DNA of 61,324 bases, taken from positions 131,280 to 192,603 of the forward strand of contig QIBA01000034.1 in the NCBI GenBank assembly GCA_003225175.1. Reading direction: 5' to 3'. Position numbers and translations under genes: made by a program. The DNA comes from Acidobacteriota bacterium. GTDB lineage: Bacteria > Acidobacteriota > Terriglobia > Terriglobales > Acidobacteriaceae. The notes below the pieces were generated by a model. That model made no database searches and was not told the origin of the DNA. It saw only the letters and a program-made list of their open reading frames with translations. Shown here in pieces: positions 7,751 to 17,088 of the stretch (positions are counted from its first letter, which is position 1; every line of letters begins with the position of its first letter).

Positions 7751-7905
7751 TTTCCCTGTTGCTTCACTGTTAATTCACTGCTCTCGCAGGCATCTCCAGT
7801 GTTTATGCGGGTTTCACGCAGCCGAAGAAATTCGCTGTTATTTTCGCTGATAAATTCACTGTTAATTCACTGTTAGTCCTCTGATCAGCGAATTAGCAGT
7901 GAATT
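7751..7905. repeat. Dispersed repeat, copy 1 (TTCACTG/TTCGCTG family)
   Basis: Many spaced copies of the words TTAATTCACTG, TTCGCTG and TTATTTTCGCTG, with a middle block CCAGTGTTTATGCGGGTTTC. The reverse complement matches 57541-57670 over several blocks in the same order (CAGCGAAAATAACAGCGAAT, TTTCTTC, AACCCGCAT, AACACTG, CAGTGAAT). No ORF of merit spans it. Confidence 0.75.
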
Positions 7906-8064
7906 TGGCGGGCACCTCACGCTGGCAGCAGCATCCCTTTCTCCAGATGCCAAGGGTGTGAGCATATGCTGCGGCGTTCCAGTGTCGGGAAAAGCGTTCT
8001 CGCAATGCGGGAAGACTCGGCAACGGAGCGTAATACTGCGCCTATTGATGGCTGCAAAGGAGCC

Positions 8065-8865
8065 TCAAATCGCCTCTTTGCGAAGCTCGCCACCACCGTT
8101 GACCGTCTTGATATCCAACGACCGCCCGCCACCATTGCCAATCGTGCCGTGGACCGAATGTTTTCCGATGCTGCCCTGCATCGTCAGGGGGAAGTCGGAT
8201 TCCAGACGCCCGTTCACGCTTTTGAAGTCCAGCTCCGTGTTCAGATTCGAGGGCAGCTCCAGCTTGACGCTTCCGTTCACCGTCTTAAATTCCAGATCAC
8301 CTGACCAGTCGGCTCTTCCAATCTTCGCTTGAATCGATCCATTGACACTCTTGGCCGATGCCCAACTTAGCGTCGAAATGTTAATGCTGCCATTTACGCT
8401 ATCGCCTTCAACATATCGTCCCATGGACTCTGCACGAACGCCCCCGTTCACATTCTTGCCCACGAAGCGAAGGTTGCGAGGCATGTGAATAGTGAAGTCA
8501 ACCTTCGCGTTGTTGTGGCTGCCGCCGAAATGCGAGTTCGACTCGCAGTTGTCGGAGCTGAAGAATCCAGGATATAGCGCGCAGATCATCACACCATCGT
8601 TAAGCTTGACTACTTGAATTTTGACGTCTTGCGCATTCTCGCCGCTCTTTACGGCGCTTACCTCTACCTGATCGCCATTTGCCGAACCCGTAGCCTCGAT
8701 GTCCCCATTGATGTTCTTGATCATGACTACTTGATCCGGCGACAGCTTTCCCGTCCAGTGAAACTCTCGGCCGTTGTCGGTGCCTTGGTCCTGTGCCCAC
8801 CCGGTTGCGCCCAAGATGATAGCCAGAACTGAAATTCCTATGTGGCCAATCATTCGTAGTCTCAT
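8065..8865 (-). CDS. Secreted DUF4097 (beta-solenoid, adhesin-like) protein
   Basis: 266 residues with a signal peptide (GISVLAIILGATGWAQ). The C-terminal two thirds are short beta-strand repeats with a recurring V-N-G core: IKNINGDIEATG, VNGGVRAES, SVNGSINIS, SVNGSIQAK, TVNGSVKLEL, SVNGRLES, SVHGTIG, TVNGGGEL. This is the DUF4097 / putative-adhesin solenoid pattern, with one Cys pair in a loop. Molecular function is unknown for the family. The ATG at 8865 has GAGAGG at proper spacing; the upstream ATG at 8889 would add eight residues before the signal peptide. It lies downstream of the GH31 gene on the same strand with a 153-bp gap. Confidence 0.85.
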   Translation of the reverse strand: MRLRMIGHIGISVLAIILGATGWAQDQGTDNGREFHWTGKLSPDQVVMIKNINGDIEATGSANGDQVEVSAVKSGENAQDVKIQVVKLNDGVMICALYPGFFSSDNCESNSHFGGSHNNAKVDFTIHMPRNLRFVGKNVNGGVRAESMGRYVEGDSVNGSINISTLSWASAKSVNGSIQAKIGRADWSGDLEFKTVNGSVKLELPSNLNTELDFKSVNGRLESDFPLTMQGSIGKHSVHGTIGNGGGRSLDIKTVNGGGELRKEAI

Positions 8866-9018
8866 TTTCGACCTCTCATCGTTTCTCAAGACGTGTACGA
8901 ACTAGCTTTGTTAGCGGTTCCCGCAGGCGAAGAGCAGTATGGGAAGAGCAACAGAGACAAACGGCTGCCGCTTTCGATTATCTCCGAAAGGGAATCGCGC
9001 CCTGCGTTCGCAGAGCCA

Positions 9019-11592
9019 TTACTTCGAAGAAGCACCCTGCGTCATAGTGAAACATACTTGGCTCTTCTGCTCCGTGGTTCCGCAACTCAGTCTCAGTTCA
9101 GCACCGCGAGCTGAACTGGGAAAGCGCAACGTGAGTGTCTGCGCAGAGGCATCAAACGATGCTGGGTTTACGGCCTTACCGTCCAGAGTGATGGTGGCAG
9201 GCTGGCGCTTCACGCCGTATATGACCGCCTGAATCTGATTGAACCAGGGAGTGAACGTACCTTGCTGCGGCGAAATGTTCAGGCGCAGAGCGTCCTGGTA
9301 CCCCTCGCACGTGTAATCGACGCGCAGATATTTCCCCTGCGTGTAATCGAAACTGACGCCATCATCCATATATAACGACCCCTGGCAGGTGCGGTCTGGG
9401 TAGATGCGGAGTTCCAGTGGACCTTGCGGTTTTTCCGTTGTGCTCTGAACCAAAGGCTGGCGCGGGATGATCGCACCGCCCCGAACATAGACATGCAGAA
9501 TGTCGAGCGCCGGTTTGACTGTGAGATCGCCCGGCTGAAGCATCTTACCTGTCCAGTAGTCGTACCAGAGGTTCCCGCTTGGCAGCATGACTCGGAAATC
9601 CTGCAGAAATTCGTATGGCTCCGGCGCGACAAGTAGATCGTGGCCGAACATGTACTGATTATTTGCCCAGGCACCTTCTGTGATCAGAGGCTCCTGATCG
9701 GAATATTCAAGGAACATCGGACGCATCAGCGGAATACCGTCGCGCGTGGCTTGTTCCATACTTGTGTATATATAGAGAAGCAGCCGGTACCGCTCTTCTA
9801 TATAGCGCTTGCGAATGGCTTCGTGCTGCGGACCGTGAACCCACGGCTCCTGGTCGGCAGTTCCCTTTTCTGTATGATCGCGATCGATCGGATTGAAGGC
9901 GCCGAGCTCCAGCCACTTCGTCAGCAGATCGGCTTCCGGACTTCCTTTGTATCCGCCGATATCGGCTCCCACCATGGGAAACCCGCTGATCCCCAGATTC
10001 TGAAGCATTGGAACCGAAATGCGCATGTGATTCCAGGTGCTTGAATTGTCCCCGGTCCAGGTAGCAGCGTACCGCTGTCCGCCGATATAAGTAGCGCGCG
10101 TGAGCACAAAGGGCCGCTCGTTTGGACGAAGTTTCAGCAAACCTTCATAAGTTCCCTGCGAATTCAGCATGCCGAGCAGGTTGTGGATCTCACGCTGTGT
10201 TGTCTCACGAACGGGCCGTCCAGGCTCTTCCACGCGATCTACAGAGTCGACAGGTATGGTCTTGGTTGAAACAGCGAAGACGGAAGGTTCGTTCATATCG
10301 TTCCAGAAACCGGCGACGCCATCCTTCACAAAGTCTTTGTAAAGACCGCCCCACCAGTCGCGGACAGACTTGCGCGCGAAATCAGGAAATACGCTAATGC
10401 CCGGCCAGACTCTGCCGGCGTATTCGGTTCCGTCTGGATTCTTAATAAAAGCATCGATGGCTTTGCCGGAATCGTACGGAGCATATCCCGGCTCCTGCTT
10501 GATGTGGAGATCCGTAATCGCAATCGTGTGCACACCTTGTTTTGCAAATTCTGCAATCATCCCTGTGAAATTCGGGAATCTCTGTTGATCGACGGTGAAG
10601 ACGCGATTCTCGCGTTGATAATCAATATCGAGATAAATCACATCGAGTGGGATTTTTTTCTGCTTAAAGGTCTCCACCACCTCGCGCACGCGCTTTTCGG
10701 GAAAGTAGCTGTATCGGCATTGCTGGAATCCCAGGCTCCACAGCGGAGGCAGCGGTGCACGACCCACCAGCGCGGTAAACGTGCTCACCACCTGCTTCGG
10801 ACGAGGCCCATAAATGAAGTAATAGTCAACCTCGCCGCCATCGGCCCCAAACGAGTACTCGTCTGCCGACGCTTTGCCTAAATCCCAGTGCTGCCGGTAA
10901 GTATTGTCGAGAACAATTCCGTAGCTCGTTCCCTTACGTACAGCGAGCAGAAATCCCAAGGTCTTATAAAGAGGATCGGTGGACTCCTGCCACGCGTAGG
11001 CGTCGGTGTTCCACATCGTGAACGCCTGATTGCGATGATCGAGTGGGCCCGCCTTGTCGCCTAGTCCAAAGTAGTGCTCGTCTTGCGGCATTGACTTGGT
11101 GACGGTGAATGCCTCGCCTTGCCACGTGATACCAGCCGCGTCGCGTGAGATCAGAGTGCCGTCTGCCGCGAGAAAGCTAACGCTTGAATTGCGACGATCG
11201 ACCTGAATCTGCAAAGCTTGCGTAGTTAGCTCAATCCGATCAGCAGCCTCTCGCACCTGCGCCTTGGCCGTTGCAGCCTGCGCACCTGCAGGAACCGGCA
11301 GCACAGCATAAGAATACTTCTGCGGAAACTCCGAACCGCGAGTTGCGCGAACGCGAATCACGTCATCTTGCAGGACAGTGATCTGCAAACGTCCGTTTTC
11401 GCTGGCTACTTCGACACCATTCGGCAGCTGATGGGACGCACTCACCGCGCCCAATACGACCGGAGGAGCAGCTGGTTGCAATGGACGTTCCGTCTGACGC
11501 GCCTGTGGAGCGCCGCTTACATTGAGAGAGGAGGTTTGAGAGAGCAGAAATGGAGCGCAAGCAAGCAGGAATGCTGCAATCGATCGAGTCAT
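9019..11592 (-). CDS. Glycoside hydrolase family 31 (alpha-glucosidase/alpha-xylosidase type), secreted
   Basis: About 857 residues. A signal peptide (MTRSIAAFLLACAPFLLSQT) is followed by an N-terminal beta domain (about 40-250), the catalytic barrel (about 265-640) and two C-terminal beta domains. Catalytic landmarks: PLDVIYLDIDYQ, then FWNDMNEPSVF, which carries the nucleophile Asp near residue 428, and TWTGDNSSTWNHM with the acid/base Asp near residue 514; also GFPMVGADIGGY. It should release alpha-linked glucose or xylose from oligosaccharides in the periplasm or outside. Substrate cannot be fixed from sequence. A TTG five codons upstream is an alternative start. Confidence 0.92.
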   Translation of the reverse strand: MTRSIAAFLLACAPFLLSQTSSLNVSGAPQARQTERPLQPAAPPVVLGAVSASHQLPNGVEVASENGRLQITVLQDDVIRVRATRGSEFPQKYSYAVLPVPAGAQAATAKAQVREAADRIELTTQALQIQVDRRNSSVSFLAADGTLISRDAAGITWQGEAFTVTKSMPQDEHYFGLGDKAGPLDHRNQAFTMWNTDAYAWQESTDPLYKTLGFLLAVRKGTSYGIVLDNTYRQHWDLGKASADEYSFGADGGEVDYYFIYGPRPKQVVSTFTALVGRAPLPPLWSLGFQQCRYSYFPEKRVREVVETFKQKKIPLDVIYLDIDYQRENRVFTVDQQRFPNFTGMIAEFAKQGVHTIAITDLHIKQEPGYAPYDSGKAIDAFIKNPDGTEYAGRVWPGISVFPDFARKSVRDWWGGLYKDFVKDGVAGFWNDMNEPSVFAVSTKTIPVDSVDRVEEPGRPVRETTQREIHNLLGMLNSQGTYEGLLKLRPNERPFVLTRATYIGGQRYAATWTGDNSSTWNHMRISVPMLQNLGISGFPMVGADIGGYKGSPEADLLTKWLELGAFNPIDRDHTEKGTADQEPWVHGPQHEAIRKRYIEERYRLLLYIYTSMEQATRDGIPLMRPMFLEYSDQEPLITEGAWANNQYMFGHDLLVAPEPYEFLQDFRVMLPSGNLWYDYWTGKMLQPGDLTVKPALDILHVYVRGGAIIPRQPLVQSTTEKPQGPLELRIYPDRTCQGSLYMDDGVSFDYTQGKYLRVDYTCEGYQDALRLNISPQQGTFTPWFNQIQAVIYGVKRQPATITLDGKAVNPASFDASAQTLTLRFPSSARGAELRLSCGTTEQKSQVCFTMTQGASSK

Positions 11593-11749
11593 ATTGGATT
11601 GGGACAAACAGGCGAAGGTAGGGCATGGAGGGGGAGCATGTCAATCGAGGTCGGCGACGAGAATAGATCGAATTGAATGAGCAGATAAGGATCGACAACG
11701 CCCCACCGCAATAATGGCTGCGAGGATCCGCCTATACCTCTTCGAATAG

Positions 11750-12502
11750 ATGTATCGAACCACCTTCAGCAAGGAAATCGTCGCTGAGTTCCTGCCGCCT
11801 GCTCGCCATATCAAACGTCAGAAGCTAATCATCCTCTGCGACGGAATGCCTTCGGTTCCGCGAAAACAAGCACTCGCGCAATTTCTTTCCCAAAAAGGGT
11901 ACTGGGTAATCTATCCGCGCTGGCGAGGAGCTTGGGAGAGCGGCGGCCGCTTTCTTGAAAATTCTCCAGACAAAGATGTGAGCGACATCATTAACGAACT
12001 GCCCAAGAAAATTCGTGAAGCCGCCTTTGGCAAGACCTTCGCACTTTCACCACAAGAGATTTACGTCATCGGCGGAAGCTTCGGTGGAACCGCCGCAATC
12101 CTTGCATCCCTTGAGCCGCGCGTGAGCAAGGTGATTGCGAACTGTCCTGTTGTCAACTGGAACATCCTCCCTCAGGAGCAAAAGAAAGAAACATCGAATC
12201 CAAGCTATGCGGCATACATTCGCGACGCATTTGGCAATGGCTATCGCCTTTCGGAGAAGAACTGGGCCAAATTAGGAAACGGCAGATTCTTCAATCCAAC
12301 GCATCATATTCACGAACTCACGCCTTTCAAGATCATGATCTTCCACGCCAAGGACGATCCGTACATTCCGTGGAGATCGGTAGAGCGTTTTGCCTTGCGC
12401 TCGGGGATCAAGCTTAAATTGCTCGCAAGTGGCGGTCATCTTAGGACTGAGGATGTGGTCCGCAAGTATTGGGTTCAAATCACACGATTTTTCGCATGCT
12501 GA
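11750..12502 (+). CDS. Alpha/beta hydrolase (S9 peptidase/esterase-like)
   Basis: 250 residues, no signal peptide. Alpha/beta hydrolase hallmarks are present: early strand KLIILCDGMPS, GYWVIYPRWRGAWESGGRF, nucleophile elbow GGSFGG (Ser near residue 121), acid region FHAKDDPYIPW and His in ASGGHLRTED. The Gly-x-Ser-x-Gly-Gly context and the ordering of Ser, Asp and His resemble the C-terminal domain of prolyl-oligopeptidase-type enzymes, without the propeller. Cytoplasmic hydrolase of unknown substrate. Divergent from the GH31 gene across 157 bp. Confidence 0.85.
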   Translation: MYRTTFSKEIVAEFLPPARHIKRQKLIILCDGMPSVPRKQALAQFLSQKGYWVIYPRWRGAWESGGRFLENSPDKDVSDIINELPKKIREAAFGKTFALSPQEIYVIGGSFGGTAAILASLEPRVSKVIANCPVVNWNILPQEQKKETSNPSYAAYIRDAFGNGYRLSEKNWAKLGNGRFFNPTHHIHELTPFKIMIFHAKDDPYIPWRSVERFALRSGIKLKLLASGGHLRTEDVVRKYWVQITRFFAC

Positions 12503-12703
12503 AACCGCCTTCTCGTTCGCGAGCCATTCTTAAGAATGTCCGCTCAATGAGCAAGAACGACTCTGGTAGGGAACTTACAAGAAGGAAGTTGCTCGCGAGC
12601 CGGACTGGCATTCGCCGAATTGCATTCCGGCAACTCAGCAGCAGAAGGCGGATGAACCCAAGCAGCACCAATCTCTACGCCGATCTCCTGACGACGTGGT
12701 GCA

Positions 12704-13549
12704 CTAATGCCTCGCGTTCTTCTGTTCTTTTCTTTCCGTAAACATCACGATGGCACCATCTGGATCGGAGACGCTAGATTCCTGGTCAAAGACTACTCCG
12801 CGCTGACGCAGATCATTCACAATGCGTCCGGCATTTGTTACGGAAAAAGCAATCCGAGGCATCGGAAGTGGATTATTTGATTCCAGTCCTATCTGTTGAC
12901 CGGAGCTCCCTGGCAGTCGCAGAGTTATCACGCCTTGTCCACCTGAGTCCTCGAAACCCAGCTTGGTCGCATAGAGAGCGCGCGATTTCGCGAGATCCTG
13001 GACTCCGACCAGGACACTCTCGATATGCATGATTCCTTGAGCTGCGCCGAGATGTTTCCCACGATCCTGATAATGAAGGGATCCTGGCATGTACTGAGTG
13101 AACTCCAGCACCTGATCTGCTGGATCATGAATGATGAAGAGCATGTTGCCGGCGCGTGCTTTCTTGGGTTCCGGTGCCTTGACCCCTCGTTCGACATATT
13201 CCTTCTGCAACGCCTCAATGTCGTTGGTTTCATAACAGAGGTGCATTAATCCAATCGGCTGTGAATCATCTTTGCGCTGATAGAGCTCAATGAATTGATG
13301 GTCGTTCACTTTTATGTAGGAAACGGGCGGGTTGCCCAGATCATTGAACTCGAACGACTGCTCGAATCCCAGCTTCTGATAGAACGCGCGCGATTTCGCA
13401 ACATCGCTCACTCGAAACGCGACGTGCGCGATTCCAACCAACGATGGCAAAGTTTTCTCTTTGGTGTCGCTGACTGCTGACTGAATGCTGACTGCTTCGT
13501 GTGAAATGAAAAATGCAAGCAGCAGAATCGATAGCAACCTTATTCCCAT
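12704..13549 (-). CDS. Secreted VOC-family (glyoxalase/dioxygenase fold) protein with two domains
   Basis: About 281 residues. A signal peptide (LLSILLLAFFISHEAVS) precedes two vicinal-oxygen-chelate modules. Module 1 begins GIAHVAFRVSDVAKSRAFY and ends DPADQVLEF; module 2 begins MHIESVLVGVQDLAKSRALY and ends SDPDGAIVMF. Metal-ligand positions (His in GIAHVAF, Glu in FIELYQ and VLEF) are present in module 1; module 2 has the typical first-strand ligand shifted. Export of a VOC protein is somewhat unusual. Start uncertain: ATG 13549 begins the signal peptide directly, ATG 13570 adds seven residues; neither has a strong ribosome binding site. Confidence 0.8.
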   Translation of the reverse strand: MGIRLLSILLLAFFISHEAVSIQSAVSDTKEKTLPSLVGIAHVAFRVSDVAKSRAFYQKLGFEQSFEFNDLGNPPVSYIKVNDHQFIELYQRKDDSQPIGLMHLCYETNDIEALQKEYVERGVKAPEPKKARAGNMLFIIHDPADQVLEFTQYMPGSLHYQDRGKHLGAAQGIMHIESVLVGVQDLAKSRALYATKLGFEDSGGQGVITLRLPGSSGQQIGLESNNPLPMPRIAFSVTNAGRIVNDLRQRGVVFDQESSVSDPDGAIVMFTERKEQKNARH

Positions 13550-13773
13550 CGTGGCACCAATCCCAGACATTAAGCAAAAACGGACTCAAGAGTACCTGAC
13601 TCCGAAGGAAGTCGCAGTGGGCGTTTCAATACGCAGTGCTCCAGCACACCAATCGCAGATTGGGGACACGAAATGCGAGATACGCCTATCTTTCCAATTT
13701 GTCTGTGCTCAGGTATCAGGTGGGACAATAGACCGTCAGGAGCAATTGGCATAATTTTTCGTTGGAGGACGCA

Positions 13774-14359
13774 ATGCGCGATTACGAAATCTTGTGCCGA
13801 CCAGACACGCCGGGAGTTTGTTCGAGCGCTTCCTCTTCTGGGAAGCATCGGAGTGCTAGGCAGTGCAACCTCGCTGCTGGCTGAGCAAAAGAAGGACGAA
13901 GAGGAAGAGGTTTCAACCAACGAGGACCTGAAGACGCAGGACGACCGCAATCGCCTCACCGACCTGGAAGCTTTCAACCGCATGTATGCGCCGCACGAGG
14001 CGCGTGAGGACACGGTCCTTTTTCCCGAGCTGCACAAGATCGTCTCGCCGCACGAGTACGACGCGATGGGCGAGCAATTCGAAACCAGGGCTGTGACAAG
14101 TACGCGCTCAGTGATTCGTCGGCCGGCCTGGTGCTGTTTCAGAAGTGTATCCACCAGAGACACGAGCTTGCCAGCCTTGCGGAAGCGTGGGAAGAGATGG
14201 TCCTCCTCAACCTTCTCGTGGTACTCCTCAATGAACTTCCGGATGATGGTCGCGCCATCGGTGACGGCTTGTGGAGGGAAATCCTGCCTGGAACGAATGC
14301 GCCCGAATGATTTCGTCATAGGCCAGCAGCACGCGGTTCAGAATCCCATGCTCGCGCAT
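13774..14359. pseudogene. Scrambled Tat-exported hemerythrin-domain gene (parts on both strands)
   Basis: Three pieces of one protein are present in the wrong order. Piece A (plus, about 13774-13930): good ribosome site and ATG at 13774, then in another frame a Tat leader TRREFVRALPLLGSIG...SLLA and KDEEEEVSTNEDL. Piece C (plus, about 13931-14083): KTQDDRNRLTD..., MYAPHEAREDTVLFPELHK, SPHEYDAMGEQFE, the C-terminal half of a hemerythrin domain. Piece B (minus, 14359 to about 14100): MREHGILNRVLLAYDEIIR, then after a one-base insertion TIIRKFIEEYHEKVEEDHLF and HQAGRRITERVL, the N-terminal half. The logical order is A-B-C; here it is A-C-B inverted, with at least two frameshifts. A functional product is not possible. 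Confidence 0.8.
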
Positions 14360-14470
14360 GGTGCTTGGTTTGATTTTTCTCCTCATCACGGGTGCAGGGA
14401 ATTGGTCATTGCCTCTGCGCCAATCAGCCAAGAGCACTATCTAGCAACAAGCAGGCAGCCCCGTGACCAT

Positions 14471-14920
14471 TTAGCGCAAAAGCGGGGAGAAGTCGGTCAG
14501 GGCGAGAAAGGTGGAATCAATTTTTTCGGTCAGTTTGCCGTTCACTTCGGATTTTTCCTTAACACTCTTCCACTCCGCATCCTCCTGGAAGGATTTCCAG
14601 TTGGCGGCTGCCTCTTCGCGGCTGGGATGTTGCAGGATGTAGACCAGGGTATTGCCTTTCAATGGCTCATCTACAGGTGTCCAGTAAGCGACACTCTTGA
14701 TTCCATGCCGGTCAAAAAGCTTGATCGTGTGATCGCGGAAGCGCGCCAGCAATTCTCCCAATTTTCCAGGGGTCGCGTGATAGACCCGGAGTTCGTAAAC
14801 CATGGTCGACGCTTGCTTCGGATTCGTGTTGTCTTGTTGCGAAGTGGCCCAAAGCGATCCGGGAAGAAGTGCCGCCGCAGGAAGCGCCTGGAGCAATGTT
14901 CGTCGTTTCACGGCACGCAT
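14471..14920 (-). CDS. NIPSNAP-family protein with Tat-like leader
   Basis: 149 residues. An N-terminal Arg-Arg leader (AVKRRTLLQALPAAALLPGS) suggests export, possibly by Tat. The mature part is a single dimeric ferredoxin-like NIPSNAP domain: YELRVYHATPGKLGELLARF, TIKLFDRHGIKSVAYW, TLVYILQHPSREEA and the conserved NWKSFQEDAEWKSV. The biochemical role of bacterial NIPSNAP proteins is not established. The ATG at 14920 is chosen; a TTG start ten codons upstream is possible. It lies next to the scrambled hemerythrin locus. Confidence 0.85.
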   Translation of the reverse strand: MRAVKRRTLLQALPAAALLPGSLWATSQQDNTNPKQASTMVYELRVYHATPGKLGELLARFRDHTIKLFDRHGIKSVAYWTPVDEPLKGNTLVYILQHPSREEAAANWKSFQEDAEWKSVKEKSEVNGKLTEKIDSTFLALTDFSPLLR

Positions 14921-15223
14921 TCTAGCAGACGGCTGAGGCAATGCCGCCAACTGCGGTTAACCATGGCGGCCAGCCAGCTCGCGACATACGCGCTCACGTT
15001 TGCTGTTCGATGTAGCCGACCCGCGATCGCCGGCTGGCGATTGGCCGAGATGGGAACAGCTTGTGTCTGCCCTGATGGCTCGGAGCAGATCTTGGCGAAA
15101 GGCCTCTGCGATCGCGGATTTAATAAATTCCCAAAAAAGCATTACGAAGCAGGTGGAGGATAAGTCCAAGCCAGTCCACGGCGAGGAATACGCACAAGAT
15201 ACGTTGGCAAGTTCCGCTCCATC
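14921..15223. other. Intergenic stretch, nothing supported
   Basis: Short ORFs occur on both strands (for example 14957-15169 minus), but none has a recognisable domain or a convincing ribosome binding site. I see no hairpin terminator or repeat. Confidence 0.5.
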
Positions 15224-16714
15224 TCACGCGCGGACGGCATCCAAAGTTTGCAAGCTCTTGGTTGCGACCTGAAGTTCAGAATGCACCTTAGCGAGGGTTG
15301 TGTTAACTACATCCGCTTTATCGGTCAATCCACGGAGCTGGGCTGCGGCAATGATTTCTTTAGCTTGATGCTGCAATCGCTCGAACATCTTCATGAGGTA
15401 CATCAGCGAGTCGGCATGCGGCTTCCAGGCATATGCCGAGCCTCTCCTGTGCTTGAACTCCAGCAACTCAGTGCAGATTCGTACTTTCGCTGTAACCAGA
15501 CTCACTAGGGCATCCGCGTAGCTCGCACGAAAACTCTTCTCATAGCCATATGCACTGCGAAAAGCATCGGCTTCCGGGGCACTTAAAGAAACGTTCATCT
15601 TTGGAAGCGGTACGGTAAAGCAGACTTTGGGATCAGCGGCCTGTACGAAAATACGGATTTGCTCGCATGTTTGCCTGAACTTGGATTCCTCTTCACTCGC
15701 CTGTACGGATGTGAAAGCCCCCGTTACTGCTTCAATAGATCGATCACCGACATCGCGTTTGGAACTTGCGGACATTGATGCGGCAGATGTTTCGGGAACA
15801 ACACTTGAGCGAACTGCCGTCGGCAGAGTGGCGCTGCGTTTATCCACAGCTTTCTTGAAGGTTGAGACCCTCTCGAAATCCTCGCGAGCCCGACCATATT
15901 CCTTACCGAGAATCTGCTCATCTTGCAGTTCGGTGAGGTGTTTGACCCTGACCTCTCCGTCCACTCGGCTCATGATACTCGTGCCCTCTTGCTGTGCGCG
16001 TTCTGCAAAGCTCTTGATTTGCCTGGTCGCTTCAAAGAAAAGATCGTCGAATCGTTTCCCGAAAATCCCGTTAAAGGCTCCAGTCACGGTAAGGACTCCC
16101 GGATGATAAAAAGACGTCCCAAACGATTTCTTCAGGTTGTGTATGCGGCCCAGGATGCCGCTGTCCATGAGCTGATCGAAGGTGCGCAAGTCGATTAGCT
16201 CTTGCAAAAAAAACTCGTATTCCCGCATCAATTGCGCGTGCTCGGCAGGCAGCTCGCCCGGCTGCATCCCTGCCAATACGCGATCAATCTCAGTCCCGAA
16301 TGCGTGGGTCGCATGGCCGAGGTAATCGGGGCGAACGGGCAGTTTCTTGAGTACATCAGACAATCCCGCCTCCGGCCGCCGACACAGAAAGCCCAGCACA
16401 CAATCTGCTTTGTCTCGGTCAAGATCGTTCAGCGAGCATTTCCTGACAAAATAACGCAATAAAGCCTCGGCGCTATCACAATGCTGGGTTGCATGAAGCT
16501 GATCGCGGAGCATGGAAGGAGAGACGGCTAAATCCAGCATGCCGAGCCACCGAAGAGAGGTGGAGAGCACGTCGTTTTCATCACTTTTGGATTGCGCTTG
16601 AACGACTCCCTGTGGAACAGGGACTAGATAGCCCAGGCTGCTTTCCAATATTGCCACATAGAAGCGATGGACCAGACTGAGGTCGAGCAGTTCATTTGCA
16701 GGTTGCACAACCAT
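15224..16714 (-). CDS. Unrecognised 496-residue protein
   Basis: A long, clean frame with no signal peptide and no membrane segment. I do not recognise a family. Composition is mostly helical and soluble: an N-terminal half with FFLQELIDLRTFDQLMDSGI and SFYHPGVLTVTGAFNGIFGK, a Ser/Thr/Ala-rich linker at about residues 300-330 (SSVVPETSAASMSASSKRD), and a helical C-terminal half (MYLMKMFERLQHQAKEIIAA and onward). The start could be ATG 16714 or GTG 16708; a GGAG lies immediately upstream and spaces better to the GTG. Isolated, divergent from the methyltransferase gene. Coding status is supported by length and amino-acid composition. Confidence 0.75.
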   Translation of the reverse strand: MVVQPANELLDLSLVHRFYVAILESSLGYLVPVPQGVVQAQSKSDENDVLSTSLRWLGMLDLAVSPSMLRDQLHATQHCDSAEALLRYFVRKCSLNDLDRDKADCVLGFLCRRPEAGLSDVLKKLPVRPDYLGHATHAFGTEIDRVLAGMQPGELPAEHAQLMREYEFFLQELIDLRTFDQLMDSGILGRIHNLKKSFGTSFYHPGVLTVTGAFNGIFGKRFDDLFFEATRQIKSFAERAQQEGTSIMSRVDGEVRVKHLTELQDEQILGKEYGRAREDFERVSTFKKAVDKRSATLPTAVRSSVVPETSAASMSASSKRDVGDRSIEAVTGAFTSVQASEEESKFRQTCEQIRIFVQAADPKVCFTVPLPKMNVSLSAPEADAFRSAYGYEKSFRASYADALVSLVTAKVRICTELLEFKHRRGSAYAWKPHADSLMYLMKMFERLQHQAKEIIAAAQLRGLTDKADVVNTTLAKVHSELQVATKSLQTLDAVRA

Positions 16715-17088
16715 GCTCCGATGCGGGTAATTGAGCGTCTGCGTGGCTGTAGAACTGTACTGAGCCGACAGTCTGCTTTCAAGTGACTATGGTCACCTGG
16801 TGTTTCATTGGAGAGTCCAGCCATCGCGAGTTGAGAGCGGAAGAGTCTTGTATTGGTCATGCCAACTCGGGTGCCGGTTGCAGTGAAGGCGGACTGGTTT
16901 GTTCTCTCGCCTGCACGACGACACTCTTGGTTCTCATGACTCTATGCTCAGCGTTCATTGAGCCAAACGGCACTGGGCGTGGCACGGTTGCGGGACAGCG
17001 TTTCCCGCGTAGAATGTTGCCAGAACTGCTCACCACAAAAGACAAGCGAATGAGGATTTGGAATTCGCTGTTCTGTCAGGAGATTCCC
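16715..17088. other. Divergent intergenic region
   Basis: 374 bp between the unrecognised protein gene and the methyltransferase. The methyltransferase frame is open back to 16783, but the translation there has no family similarity I can see and lacks a ribosome binding site, so I treat it as non-coding. Confidence 0.5.

Noticed and set aside
7917-8304. Small frames opposite and beside the DUF4097 gene
   Set aside because: Shadows of the real frame; the V-N-G repeat pattern is only in the minus frame ending at 8065.
13673-15163. One plus-strand open frame of 496 codons
   Set aside because: It joins a Tat leader, a hemerythrin fragment and the antisense of the hemerythrin and NIPSNAP sequences; only pieces have family similarity.
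14957-15169. Minus-strand 70-codon frame
   Set aside because: No domain, no ribosome binding site, composition unlike nearby genes.
16783-17088. N-terminal extension of the methyltransferase
   Set aside because: No similarity and a good ribosome site stands at 17089.
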